Assembly: GCA_016793325.1 (NCBI GenBank)
Contig: JAEUKI010000003.1
Span: 1-64,000, forward strand
Direction of reading: 5' to 3'
DNA length: 64,000 nt
Source: Myxococcales bacterium
GTDB lineage: Bacteria > Myxococcota_A > Polyangia > Polyangiales > Ga0077539
The position numbers and the translations under genes were made by a program. This document shows, in pieces, positions 17,046 through 24,590 of this stretch (the first letter of the stretch is position 1; the number at the start of each line of letters is the position of its first letter). The notes under the pieces were generated by a model, which saw only the letters and a program-made list of their open reading frames with translations, was not told where the DNA came from and ran no database searches.

Positions 17046-17600
17046 AGCAGCACTGTACAAATGTACAGTATTCCATGGGTCAGAATATGTCACGCATTCT
17101 ACCGCGTGATTTGCAGGGGATTCGAAAGCGTCAGCGCTGCACGCGAACGACCCACCTCGGGTATCGAAGCGCGAGCTGCGCGAGAGCGAGCGACGGGGCG
17201 GCGTGTGTCGAGGCAGCGCACCGAGGAGCGAGCGACGGCGTCAGCGTCGCCGCGGACGTCTTCTTGAAATCTGGTGCCGCTGCCTCGGCGCCGCCGCGCT
17301 CGCGGGCCGACGCTGTTTCGCGGCCTGTCGAGCACGACCGCGCGATTCGAGTCCCGCGAGCGCTCGAATTTCGTCGGGGGGGCTCGTGCCGTCTGCCGCG
17401 CGGACGATCGAGCCGAGGGCGCAGCGTCGTTGGAACGAATGTCGCCCCACGGATTCAACGATCGCGCGATGCCGAACGCGGGCGCATGGCGGCCGAGACC
17501 GCGCAATCGCTCCGCGAAGCAGCGCCGTCGAATCGAAGAACACCCCGCGTGCGAGGGGCTGCCTCGAAGGATGTCGTCGCCCTGCTAGCGTTCCGACACC
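17046..17600. other. Gene-free stretch
   Basis: Apart from the palindrome at 17053-17068, I see no feature in this gap of about 555 bases. Open frames on both strands here are Arg/Ser/Ala-rich with no conserved pattern. The gap must contain the promoters of the divergent genes at 17045 and 17601. Confidence 0.5.
17053..17068. promoter_or_regulatory. LexA-like palindrome CTGT-N8-ACAG
   Basis: CTGTACAAATGTACAG matches the gammaproteobacterial/E. coli-type SOS box consensus (CTGT, eight bases, ACAG), flanked by A on the left and T on the right. It lies directly upstream of the small gene at 16692-17045. LexA sites in known myxobacteria differ, so another repressor with a TGTAC-N4-GTACA site is equally possible. 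Confidence 0.5.
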
Positions 17601-18674
17601 ATGCGCTCGCTCAAGTTGACGGCGTTTCTCTCGACCGCGAGTCTGATATCGTGTGGAGCGCGTTCGGAATTACTGACGCCTCTCGCATTCGGCTCGACAG
17701 AAGATGCAGGTCGAATGACGCCCGAAGACACGACTGGGAGGGTGGTTCCCGTTCGCATACTTGCGCACACCGATGCGCACTTTGCTGTCATGTCCGACGG
17801 TACGGTCCGAATGTGGGGACACTCGGCCGTTCCCGGACTGATCGATCCAGCTCGACCGACTGAACTGCCGGGCGTCCGCGACATCATCGCGGTGTCTGGT
17901 GAAGTTGGCAGCATCGACTACGTTACGAGCTCGGGAGATCTGTTTCGAGTGCGACCGGGCGGCACGGGGTTTCCAGGAAATCGCGTTGTAGGTGTTCCTC
18001 CGCTTCGTGACTTTAATCGGCGTGATAGCGTGGTGAGAGCTTGGCTGACGCGGGACGGCCGAGCGATGTATCGAGACTCCGTGTTCGTAGATGAATTTAG
18101 GGAGGTCGCAGCGCCCGTGCGGTTTCGCTCGATCGGGGGTACGGGTCGGGGTCTTGCGGCGGGCGAAGATGGACTGCTGTACGAATGGGGCGGCAACTTG
18201 ACAGCGAGTCGAGTGACGGTTCCGTTTCGTGTTCGTGAGGTGGCGAGCGAGTGCATCCTATCGGACGAAGGCGAACTCGCGTGTCGAGGTGAGGGGTTTG
18301 GCGCGGACGGCATTCCGGCGGAGGGTGCGTTCGTCGCAGCGTTCACAAGAATGCCGGGCGCGCGCGGGATCGTGCAGTTCGCGAATGGGTTGGACAACAC
18401 GCTGATGCTTCGCAGCGATGGAGTATTTTTGCGAACCGGTGTGATCCGGCCTGGTGGTTGTTTTCGGCATCCTGACGCTGACCTTTGGCGTCCCAACATC
18501 GCCCGTGTTGCCGTTGGTATTCGTGACGTCGTGAGCTTCAGCCACAGTCTGGGCGCGTTTTGTTTGCTCTTCCGCAATCACGAGGTTTCGTGCTGCGGCC
18601 GTGTGTCGGGGGGATCCCTTGGTGACGGACGGACGCTGGAGTCCGAAGAATGGATCCGCGTTGCCTTCGAATAG
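17601..18674 (+). CDS. RCC1-repeat-like lipoprotein
   Basis: 357 residues with a lipoprotein signal (MRSLKLTAFLSTASLISCGA, lipobox LISC with Cys18). The mature part has RCC1/beta-propeller-like strands: HFAVMSDGTVRMWGHS, SIDYVTSSGDLFRV, GLAAGEDGLLYEWGG, CILSDEGELACRG, NTLMLRSDGVFLRTG and CLLFRNHEVSCCGRVSGGSLGDG. RCC1-type domains bind protein partners; the role of such outer lipoproteins in myxobacteria is not known. Its codons look less GC-rich than the neighbours (e.g. GAATTA, TTTAAT). It ends one base before the convergent gene at 18676. Confidence 0.7.
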   Translation: MRSLKLTAFLSTASLISCGARSELLTPLAFGSTEDAGRMTPEDTTGRVVPVRILAHTDAHFAVMSDGTVRMWGHSAVPGLIDPARPTELPGVRDIIAVSGEVGSIDYVTSSGDLFRVRPGGTGFPGNRVVGVPPLRDFNRRDSVVRAWLTRDGRAMYRDSVFVDEFREVAAPVRFRSIGGTGRGLAAGEDGLLYEWGGNLTASRVTVPFRVREVASECILSDEGELACRGEGFGADGIPAEGAFVAAFTRMPGARGIVQFANGLDNTLMLRSDGVFLRTGVIRPGGCFRHPDADLWRPNIARVAVGIRDVVSFSHSLGAFCLLFRNHEVSCCGRVSGGSLGDGRTLESEEWIRVAFE

Positions 18675-18675
18675 C

Positions 18676-19041
18676 TCACCCGTTGTTCCCTTGCTCCTGC
18701 CCGATTCGAATCTCTACGCGGATCGGCTCTTCGCCGAGCGGCGCGGCGGCAGCGTTCGTCCGCCGCGCGCGCTCGGCCGCTTCCGCGATGTCCTTGTCGA
18801 GCTCGATCCCGAGGCTCCGCAGTCCGTCGACTCCGTGTTTCGTCAGGTGTTCGAGCACCTTCGGATCCTTCTGAATGAGCGCGACGAGCTGGCCGTTGAG
18901 CTTCTGAAACCGACGCAGTTGCTCGACCGAGAAGGTGTCGCCGAGCAGCTTCTTCGCTTGGTGGATCGCTTCTTCGCCGCCGTCACCTTCGATGATTCGC
19001 AGGGTGACCGTCTGCGATGCTTGGTTCTGCTCGTTCGACAT
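18676..19041 (-). CDS. Small helical protein in the capsid-like operon
   Basis: 121 residues from ATG 19041, preceded by an AAAGGAG ribosome binding site. The middle is predicted helical (EEAIHQAKKLLGDTFSVEQLR, LNGQLVALIQKDPKVLEHL). The segment LIQKDPKVLEHLTKHGVDGL loosely recalls the DP-x-x-x-L-x-x-x-G end of nitrile-hydratase-like leader peptides, but there is no C-terminal core peptide, so I do not assign it. The end is Gly/Asn/Gln-rich. It starts 15 bases after the capsid-like gene and is presumably cotranscribed, so a cargo, scaffold or accessory role for that protein is a reasonable guess. Confidence 0.6.
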   Translation of the reverse strand: MSNEQNQASQTVTLRIIEGDGGEEAIHQAKKLLGDTFSVEQLRRFQKLNGQLVALIQKDPKVLEHLTKHGVDGLRSLGIELDKDIAEAAERARRTNAAAAPLGEEPIRVEIRIGQEQGNNG

Positions 19042-19056
19042 CTCTCGGCTCCTTTC

Positions 19057-19845
19057 TCACACGTTGCCCGCGGTGATCGCGATGTCGGTCATCTCGTAGA
19101 TGCCCTCGGGCTCCCAGAGCTGCAGCGCCCACGCGCCGTGCACCGTGTACGCCCTCGAGGCCGTGTTCGACGTGATCGGAAGCTCGTCAGCCTCGATGCC
19201 GAACGAGTCGGGAGTCCCGTAGGCATGCACGAGCTGCAGTCCCGTTTCGCCGAGGTTGGCTGCGTACAACTTCGCCGTGAGCGGCTCACCAGTGTCGCCA
19301 ACGGCAGTGCGATAGAACGGGATCCCCATGTAGTGGTACACGAGCAGCCCGGTGCGCGAGTCCGTGCGCCAGCCGCTCGTTCCCGACTGGCCAGTCGCGG
19401 TGGCCATGAGCATGCGAAGCACCGTGGGGCCGCCGATGAGGCAGTGCAGCCCTTCGCCGGCTCCGCCGCCGTTCGGAGTCACCTTGACGAGGAGATTTCT
19501 CACAGCCTGCTCGAACGTCGAACCAAGGGAGGCTTCAGGGCTCGTCCGACCCACCGAAAGCGCGCCAAGTCCCGGAAAATACGGCACGGGCGTCTCGCTG
19601 CCTGTTCCCTGCGCGATCGCGAAGTCGAGCGCTCGCGCCACGATGAACGATGCCGACTGCACCATCCAGTCGCTCGGATTCTGCGACGTCCCCATGGGTG
19701 TCACTGCCGAGTCGATCTTCAGTGTCTCTGCGAGCATCGCGATGCGCGCCATGGGAAAGCTCTGCGTCGCGAGCGCGGTGCTCACCGCCGAACTCGGCGG
19801 AAACAGATTGTCGTACGCGCCTGGGTTCAACGGAACGCCGTCCAT
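19057..19845 (-). CDS. Phage major-capsid-like (probable HK97-fold) protein, main ORF
   Basis: 262 residues from ATG 19845. The order of features resembles HK97-fold capsid proteins: an N-terminal arm (NPGAYDNLFPPSSAVSTA), a long helix segment, PVPYFPGLGALSVG, TFEQAVRNLLVKVTP followed by HCLIGGPTVLRMLMA, then VYHYMGIPFYRTAV, LYAANLGETGLQLVHAYG and a final strand (YTVHGAWALQLWEPEGIYEMTDI). No terminase, portal, protease or tail gene is nearby. The same frame continues upstream through five codons to the TGA of the 65-codon ORF, so a longer protein is conceivable by readthrough. No good ribosome binding site precedes this ATG. The family call is from pattern recognition only. Confidence 0.55.
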   Translation of the reverse strand: MDGVPLNPGAYDNLFPPSSAVSTALATQSFPMARIAMLAETLKIDSAVTPMGTSQNPSDWMVQSASFIVARALDFAIAQGTGSETPVPYFPGLGALSVGRTSPEASLGSTFEQAVRNLLVKVTPNGGGAGEGLHCLIGGPTVLRMLMATATGQSGTSGWRTDSRTGLLVYHYMGIPFYRTAVGDTGEPLTAKLYAANLGETGLQLVHAYGTPDSFGIEADELPITSNTASRAYTVHGAWALQLWEPEGIYEMTDIAITAGNV

Positions 19846-19860
19846 CCGCTGAATCGTCGT

Positions 19861-20058
19861 TCAGAGGACGAAAGGAGAGCTCGCAGCGGATGGCCCGATT
19901 CCCTGCGCGGGCGCTGCCTTCACGAACGAGAGCGCGTGCAGCAGGTCGGATACCTGCTTGGATCCGCCCACGCGAAACTGTGATCTCGACCCATCGAACA
20001 TCGCACCTTCGCGAGAGTTCGATGGAGCACGCTTGAGTCCGGTGATCACTGTTGCCAT
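19861..20058 (-). CDS. 65-residue leader ORF in frame with the capsid-like gene
   Basis: ATG 20058 (MATVITGLKRAPSNSREGAM) follows a strong AGGAGG seven bases upstream. The product has a basic N-terminus, then FDGSRSQFRVGGSKQVSDLL, and ends SSPFVL before TGA at 19863-19861. The next 15 bases encode TTIQR in the same frame and lead into the ATG of the capsid-like ORF. Either this is a separate small protein translated first, with reinitiation at 19845, or the two are halves of one protein of about 332 residues split by the TGA. No family is recognised for the 65 residues alone. Confidence 0.6.
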   Translation of the reverse strand: MATVITGLKRAPSNSREGAMFDGSRSQFRVGGSKQVSDLLHALSFVKAAPAQGIGPSAASSPFVL

Positions 20059-20064
20059 GACAAT

Positions 20065-20070
20065 CCTCCT
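20065..20070 (-). promoter_or_regulatory. Strong ribosome binding site AGGAGG
   Basis: The minus-strand sequence CAGGAGGATTGTCATG places a near-consensus Shine-Dalgarno about six bases before ATG 20058. It fixes the start of the 65-codon ORF, and contrasts with the absence of such a site before ATG 19845. Confidence 0.7.
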
Positions 20071-20190
20071 GGAGCGAGCCTTCGCTCGCGTCTCGAGTTC
20101 CCATTTGCGCGTCGTCCGTTGACGTCGTCGCAATCCAAGAGTGTCAGCTCGCTCGACGCCGAGCGATCCCCGTTGGTGCGCAGCATCGCC

Positions 20191-20208
20191 CTACGCAGCG
20201 CCGCGTAG
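20191..20208. repeat. Small hairpin CTACGC-N6-GCGTAG
   Basis: A 6-bp stem with a 6-base loop lies 20 bases past the queD stop codon. It could be a weak transcription end for queD, but no T-run follows on the minus strand. Confidence 0.35.
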
Positions 20209-20228
20209 CGCCGTAGCTCGCGCTCGAC

Positions 20229-20591
20229 TCACTCGCCCCGGTACACGCAGCCCGAGGTGCACGTCTCGCGGACGATCACCTTCGACAGCATTGGAAGCGT
20301 CGGCTTCAACCGTTGCCAGATCCAGCGCGCGAGGTTCTCGCTCGTGGGGTTGTCGAGGCCTTCGATCTCGTTCAAGTAGTAGTGATCGAGCTTCTGTCGC
20401 AGCGGCTCGAAGGCGTCCTTGAGCTCGGCGAAGTCCACGACCCAGCCGAGCGTCGCGTCGACCTCGCCGCGCACGTGCACTTCGACGCGATACGAGTGCC
20501 CGTGCAGCCTCGCGCACTTGTGCCCCGCAGGAACGTTCGGCAGCCGATGCGCCGCCTCGAACGTGAACTCTTTGAAAATCTCGGTGACCAT
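20229..20591 (-). CDS. queD: 6-carboxy-5,6,7,8-tetrahydropterin synthase
   Basis: Starting at ATG 20591 ([17 protein letters not shown]) the product has 120 residues, normal for QueD. It converts 7,8-dihydroneopterin triphosphate to 6-carboxytetrahydropterin in queuosine/7-deazaguanine synthesis. Zinc ligands His15, His30 and His32 and catalytic Cys26 are all present in AAHRL and CARLHGHSY. The E-T-C-T-S-G-C end also fits. Longer frames upstream run antisense to the next genes and are not used. It lies 110 bases downstream of queE on the same strand. Confidence 0.93.
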   Translation of the reverse strand: MVTEIFKEFTFEAAHRLPNVPAGHKCARLHGHSYRVEVHVRGEVDATLGWVVDFAELKDAFEPLRQKLDHYYLNEIEGLDNPTSENLARWIWQRLKPTLPMLSKVIVRETCTSGCVYRGE

Positions 20592-20701
20592 CGTCGACTC
20601 CGTCGCCGCTCGCAGAAGCACAGTCTGCGGCCGCAGGATGAGCAATCTCCCCGCAAAGCCGCGGAGAGGCGCCGTGCCATAGCAACGAACGTCGTCGCGC
20701 G

Positions 20702-21364
20702 CTACGGGATGTTCACCAGCTTGTGCGTCTGCACCGAGAGCCTCCACCGCGGCCTGGACTGACAGAGCGCGATGCACGCACGGGTGCTCTCTTCGCGCGC
20801 GCGGCCGTCCATGGGTTGAACGAACCAGTGGCGAAACGCGAGGTGCTCGAAGCGCTCGGGCTCGGTGTCCGACGTCCCCTGCGGGTAGACCAATTTGAGC
20901 TCGTCGCCGCGCTCCAACACGATCGGAGCCCTGGCCTTGGGGCTCACGCAGACCCAGTCGATGCCGCGGGGGAGGGGGCGCGTTCCGTTGGTCTCGATGG
21001 CGATCTCGAATTCGTGTGCGTGCAATGCGTCGACGAGCGCTTGATCGAGCTGCAGCGACGGCTCGCCGCCCGTGCACACGACGTAGGGCCGCGCGCCCGA
21101 TCCGTCGCGCACCGAGCGATCCCAGAGCGAGCGCGCCTTCAACGCGAGCGAGCCGGCGTCCGGGAAGCGACCGCCGTTTTCTCCGTCGGTTCCCACGAAA
21201 TCCGTGTCGCACCAGAGGGCGCAGCCGCCCGATCCCTTCGCGCGATCTTCGTCGCGGCCCGACCAGAGGTTGCACCCCGTGAAGCGCAAGAAGACCGACG
21301 CGCGCCCCGACTGCGCGCCTTCGCCTTGCAGCGTGAAGAAGAGCTCTTTGACCGTGTACGCCAT
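20702..21364 (-). CDS. queE: 7-carboxy-7-deazaguanine synthase (radical SAM)
   Basis: Start chosen at ATG 21364 ([16 protein letters not shown]), giving 220 residues. It rearranges carboxytetrahydropterin to 7-carboxy-7-deazaguanine with a [4Fe-4S] cluster and SAM. Family motifs are [12 protein letters not shown] (residues 10-21), [12 protein letters not shown], the distinctive CDTDFVGTD and [11 protein letters not shown]. The three cluster cysteines appear to be Cys31, Cys48 and Cys52, a C-x16-C-x3-C spacing; the published family member from Burkholderia has C-x14-C-x2-C. The gene pairs with queD. queC and queF are not in the window. Confidence 0.92.
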   Translation of the reverse strand: MAYTVKELFFTLQGEGAQSGRASVFLRFTGCNLWSGRDEDRAKGSGGCALWCDTDFVGTDGENGGRFPDAGSLALKARSLWDRSVRDGSGARPYVVCTGGEPSLQLDQALVDALHAHEFEIAIETNGTRPLPRGIDWVCVSPKARAPIVLERGDELKLVYPQGTSDTEPERFEHLAFRHWFVQPMDGRAREESTRACIALCQSRPRWRLSVQTHKLVNIP

Positions 21365-21557
21365 GGGACGAGACCGCGGCAGCGTAGCAGAGCGACACCG
21401 ATCCAACGCCGCGACGACCGTTCGCTGCGCGGCCCACCCGTCTCGCGCGTAACTCGCGCTTACACCCGTGCGCGCGATCGCGCTTTGTTCTCGTTTGCGA
21501 TCGCGCTGGTCGATACGCTCGGTGGTCACCAACGCACGCCACGGAGGAGCCCCGCGC

Positions 21558-22421
21558 ATGACCACGCCCACCAAGCCCGCATCCCTCGAGAAGCACGACA
21601 AGTCCGCGCCGGATCCGGGCCTTCTCTACATGATCGGCCACTACGAAGTGAACATCTGCGTGCACCAGTACGACGCAGACGAGGTTCGCTCGTGGCTGCC
21701 GCCCGAGCTCGAGCTCATGGACAACCCCTACTCCGCGAAGGGAAAGCACCCCGCGAACCTCTTGTTCGGCTACGAGACCGAGGTCGAGGTCAACTGGACC
21801 AAGTGGCTCCCGGGCGTCAGCTACCACGAGTTTGGCGTGGTGATTCCCTACATTCGCTACAAGGACGCGAAGTACGCGTACAACGGGCCGTTTCTGTTTA
21901 CGCCCATCATCTTCGTCGACAAGGACCTGATCTCGTTCGGCGGCGAAGTGGTCTACGGCTTCCCGAAGCGCATCGGAAAATTCTCGGTCAGCGACACCGC
22001 GTACGCCGTGCTCGACACCGAGTGGCCGTCGGACTACGTGCGCGCTTCGATCGCGGACACCAGTAATCAAGTGAAGCCAGAGGGACGCAAGGCGATCACC
22101 AATCTCTTGCAGCAGCCGTCGGTCTCGCAGAAGGCCGACGGATCCTGGAGCAGCTCGGGCTTCTGGTGGAACCTCGACACCGCGCAGATGACCGACGCCA
22201 CGGTGCAGGGCAACGTGACGCCGTACTATCTCCCTGGACTTCCGCTGGCCAAACGACCCTTCGAGGGCTCTGGATCGAGCGATTTCACCAAGGGCGGCGC
22301 GTACAAGCTCATCACGGACTGGTCCCTCACGCTCCCGCAGCCGCTCACCAAAGACTGGTCTCCGTGGAACGAGTCGGGCCTCCCTTCGATCCCGCCCGGC
22401 GAAGGCAGCGGCAACGGGTGA
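21558..22421 (+). CDS. Acetoacetate-decarboxylase-like enzyme
   Basis: ATG 21558 is preceded by GGAGGAGC and gives 287 residues ([20 protein letters not shown]). The core has the acetoacetate decarboxylase fold pattern: [55 protein letters not shown]. Lys137 in GFPKR matches the Schiff-base lysine of the family, but the neighbouring lysine that tunes it is Arg138 here. Members of this superfamily do decarboxylations, aldol reactions and hydrations, so the reaction is open. It ends five bases before the desaturase-like gene, in a three-gene operon. Confidence 0.8.
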   Translation: MTTPTKPASLEKHDKSAPDPGLLYMIGHYEVNICVHQYDADEVRSWLPPELELMDNPYSAKGKHPANLLFGYETEVEVNWTKWLPGVSYHEFGVVIPYIRYKDAKYAYNGPFLFTPIIFVDKDLISFGGEVVYGFPKRIGKFSVSDTAYAVLDTEWPSDYVRASIADTSNQVKPEGRKAITNLLQQPSVSQKADGSWSSSGFWWNLDTAQMTDATVQGNVTPYYLPGLPLAKRPFEGSGSSDFTKGGAYKLITDWSLTLPQPLTKDWSPWNESGLPSIPPGEGSGNG

Positions 22422-22426
22422 GCGCG

Positions 22427-24583
22427 ATGAGCGAACAAGACAACTCGAACACCGACGACGGCTCCGCTGCGCCCGCGGCGGCGAGCGCGGTGCCCAAGAA
22501 GATCCTCGTGCTCGGCGGCGGCGTGGGCTCGATGACCGCAGCGTGGTCGCTCGCCACATCGAATCAACCGGTCGAGCTCACGGTCCTGCAAATGGGCTGG
22601 CGGCTCGGCGGCAAGGGCGCGAGCGGCCGCAACATGAAGCCGGGCTACGGTCGGCGCATCGAAGAGCACGGCGTTCACGTCTGGAGCGGCCTCTACGAAA
22701 ACGCCTTTCGCGCGATGCGACAGGTCTACACCGAGCTCGGTCGCGCGCCGGACGCGCCGCTCGCGGACACCTTCGACGCGTTCAAGCCGCACGACGTGAT
22801 CGTGCTCGACGAGTACTGGCAGGGCGAGTGGAAGCCGTGGATCGTGCGGCTCCCGACCAACGCGCAGCTCCCGGGCAACGCGGACGCGGAGCTCCTCCCG
22901 TCGCTGTGGGCGTACGCGAGCGAGGCCGTTCGGTTCATCGCCATCATCGTGCAGGGGATGCTCGATCCCACGGGGCAAGCGCTGGCGGACAAGACCGGGA
23001 CGCCCACCACGCCCATCCCGCAAGAGCACCAGTCGATCCTCGGGACCATCGTCGAGCGCATCATCGCGCGCGTCGCCGAGGGCCTCGCCGAAGCGCTGCT
23101 CCCCGTGTGGAACATCGTGATCGCCCTCGTCGGCGAGCTGCTCGAAATCGTGTGGGCCGTCGCGAAGAACCACCTCGATGACACGGGCACGCGCCGCGCG
23201 TGGATCATGCTGAACTTCAGCTACGCCAACCTCCGCGGCGCGTTTCACGACAACGTCTTCGAGCGCGGCTTCGACGTGCTCGACGAGTACGACTACCGCG
23301 AATGGCTCAGCAAATACGCGGTCGATGACGGCGGCCTCATGCTCGACTCGCCGTGGGCGTACTTCATGTACGACGCGGAGTTCGCCTACGTCGACGGCGA
23401 CACCAAGCGCCCCAACATCGCCGCGGGCGCGTCGCTTCGAACGCTGATCCGCATGGCGTTTACCTACAAGGGCGCGCTCATCTGGAAGATGCAAGCGGGC
23501 ATGGGCGACACCGTGTTCGCGCCCTTCTACCTGGCGCTGAAAAAACGCGGAGCGAAGTTTCACTTCTTTCACCGCGTGAAGGCGCTGCACCTCGGCGGCC
23601 TCGACGGACGCACGATCACGTCGGTCGACGTCGAAGTGCAAGCGCGCACCAAGGACGGGCGCGAGTACGACCCCCTCGTCGACGTCAACGGGCTGCCCTG
23701 CTGGCCGTCGGACACGCTGTGGGATCAGATCGCCGAGCCCGCGGACCACAATATCAACTTCGAGAACCCAGCGAGCCCCGCGCTCGCGACGTACACGCTC
23801 GAGTTCGGAAAGGACTTCGACGCCGTCGTGCTCGGGACGCCGATCGGGACGCTCCCGCACATCGCGAGCGAGCTCATCGCCAAGGACCAGCGCTGGCAGC
23901 ACATGGTCGACAACGTCAAGGGCGTGCGCACGCAGGGGCTGCAATTGTGGCTCGCGCCGACGGCGTATCAGCTCGGGTGGACCGCGATGGGGCAGCCCTT
24001 GTTGGCGGGCTTTCATCGGTCCGACTTGAATACTTGGGCGGACATGAGCCACCTGAGCCCGAGGGAGTCGTGGTCGCCGGACGCGGGGCAGTTTCCGCTG
24101 AACACGACGTACTTCACGGGGCCGATGCGCACGACGGACGACCCGATCGAAGAGAACAAGCGCGTCTCGATGGACCTCGTGAAGAACGCGATCGGCTGGA
24201 TTCTTCCGGACGCGACGGTGCCCAAGGGAAGCGCGGGTCCGCTCGACTGGAACCTCCTCGTCGACAACCGCCCGACGCCCGGCGAGGGCGAAGCGCGCAT
24301 GCAGGCGCAGTACTTTCGAGCGAACTACTGGCCGAGCGAGCTCTTCACGCTGTCGCTGCGAAACACGACGAAGTTTCGAATCGCCCCTGGGTCGTCGGGC
24401 TTTCACAACCTCGTGATCTGCGGCGATTGGACGGAGAACGGCTTCAACATCGGCAACGTCGAAGCGACGACGATGTCGGGGATGCTCGCCTCGAACGCGC
24501 TCGTGGGATACCCCGAGCGAAGCGCGATCATCGGCGTGGACTTCGGTCGATCACTCCCCGTCGCGCCGGAGGAAGGAGCGTGA
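22427..24583 (+). CDS. Phytoene-desaturase-like FAD-dependent oxidoreductase
   Basis: 718 residues from ATG 22427 ([16 protein letters not shown]). The FAD-binding Rossmann motif is [15 protein letters not shown] (about residues 25-39), followed by [13 protein letters not shown] and [16 protein letters not shown], as in carotenoid desaturases and hydroxysqualene dehydroxylases. The C-terminal FAD motif is [23 protein letters not shown]. It is about 200 residues longer than typical desaturases because of a middle insertion with hydrophobic helices ([19 protein letters not shown]), which suggests membrane association. It is second in the operon between the decarboxylase-like and cyclase-like genes. 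The substrate is unknown, probably a hydrophobic polyene or terpenoid. Confidence 0.82.
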   Translation: MSEQDNSNTDDGSAAPAAASAVPKKILVLGGGVGSMTAAWSLATSNQPVELTVLQMGWRLGGKGASGRNMKPGYGRRIEEHGVHVWSGLYENAFRAMRQVYTELGRAPDAPLADTFDAFKPHDVIVLDEYWQGEWKPWIVRLPTNAQLPGNADAELLPSLWAYASEAVRFIAIIVQGMLDPTGQALADKTGTPTTPIPQEHQSILGTIVERIIARVAEGLAEALLPVWNIVIALVGELLEIVWAVAKNHLDDTGTRRAWIMLNFSYANLRGAFHDNVFERGFDVLDEYDYREWLSKYAVDDGGLMLDSPWAYFMYDAEFAYVDGDTKRPNIAAGASLRTLIRMAFTYKGALIWKMQAGMGDTVFAPFYLALKKRGAKFHFFHRVKALHLGGLDGRTITSVDVEVQARTKDGREYDPLVDVNGLPCWPSDTLWDQIAEPADHNINFENPASPALATYTLEFGKDFDAVVLGTPIGTLPHIASELIAKDQRWQHMVDNVKGVRTQGLQLWLAPTAYQLGWTAMGQPLLAGFHRSDLNTWADMSHLSPRESWSPDAGQFPLNTTYFTGPMRTTDDPIEENKRVSMDLVKNAIGWILPDATVPKGSAGPLDWNLLVDNRPTPGEGEARMQAQYFRANYWPSELFTLSLRNTTKFRIAPGSSGFHNLVICGDWTENGFNIGNVEATTMSGMLASNALVGYPERSAIIGVDFGRSLPVAPEEGA

Positions 24584-24590
24584 GCGTCCG

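Noticed and set aside
17075..17863. Open frame overlapping the start of the RCC1-like lipoprotein
   Set aside because: Arg/Ser-rich without domains; the lipoprotein frame has a signal peptide and repeated blades.
18676..20058. Complete prophage
   Set aside because: Only a capsid-like gene and two small partners are present; no integrase, terminase, portal, tail or lysis genes are visible.
22226..24406. 726-codon open frame antisense to the desaturase-like gene
   Set aside because: The plus-strand frame has clear FAD motifs; the antisense translation is low-complexity Arg-rich sequence.
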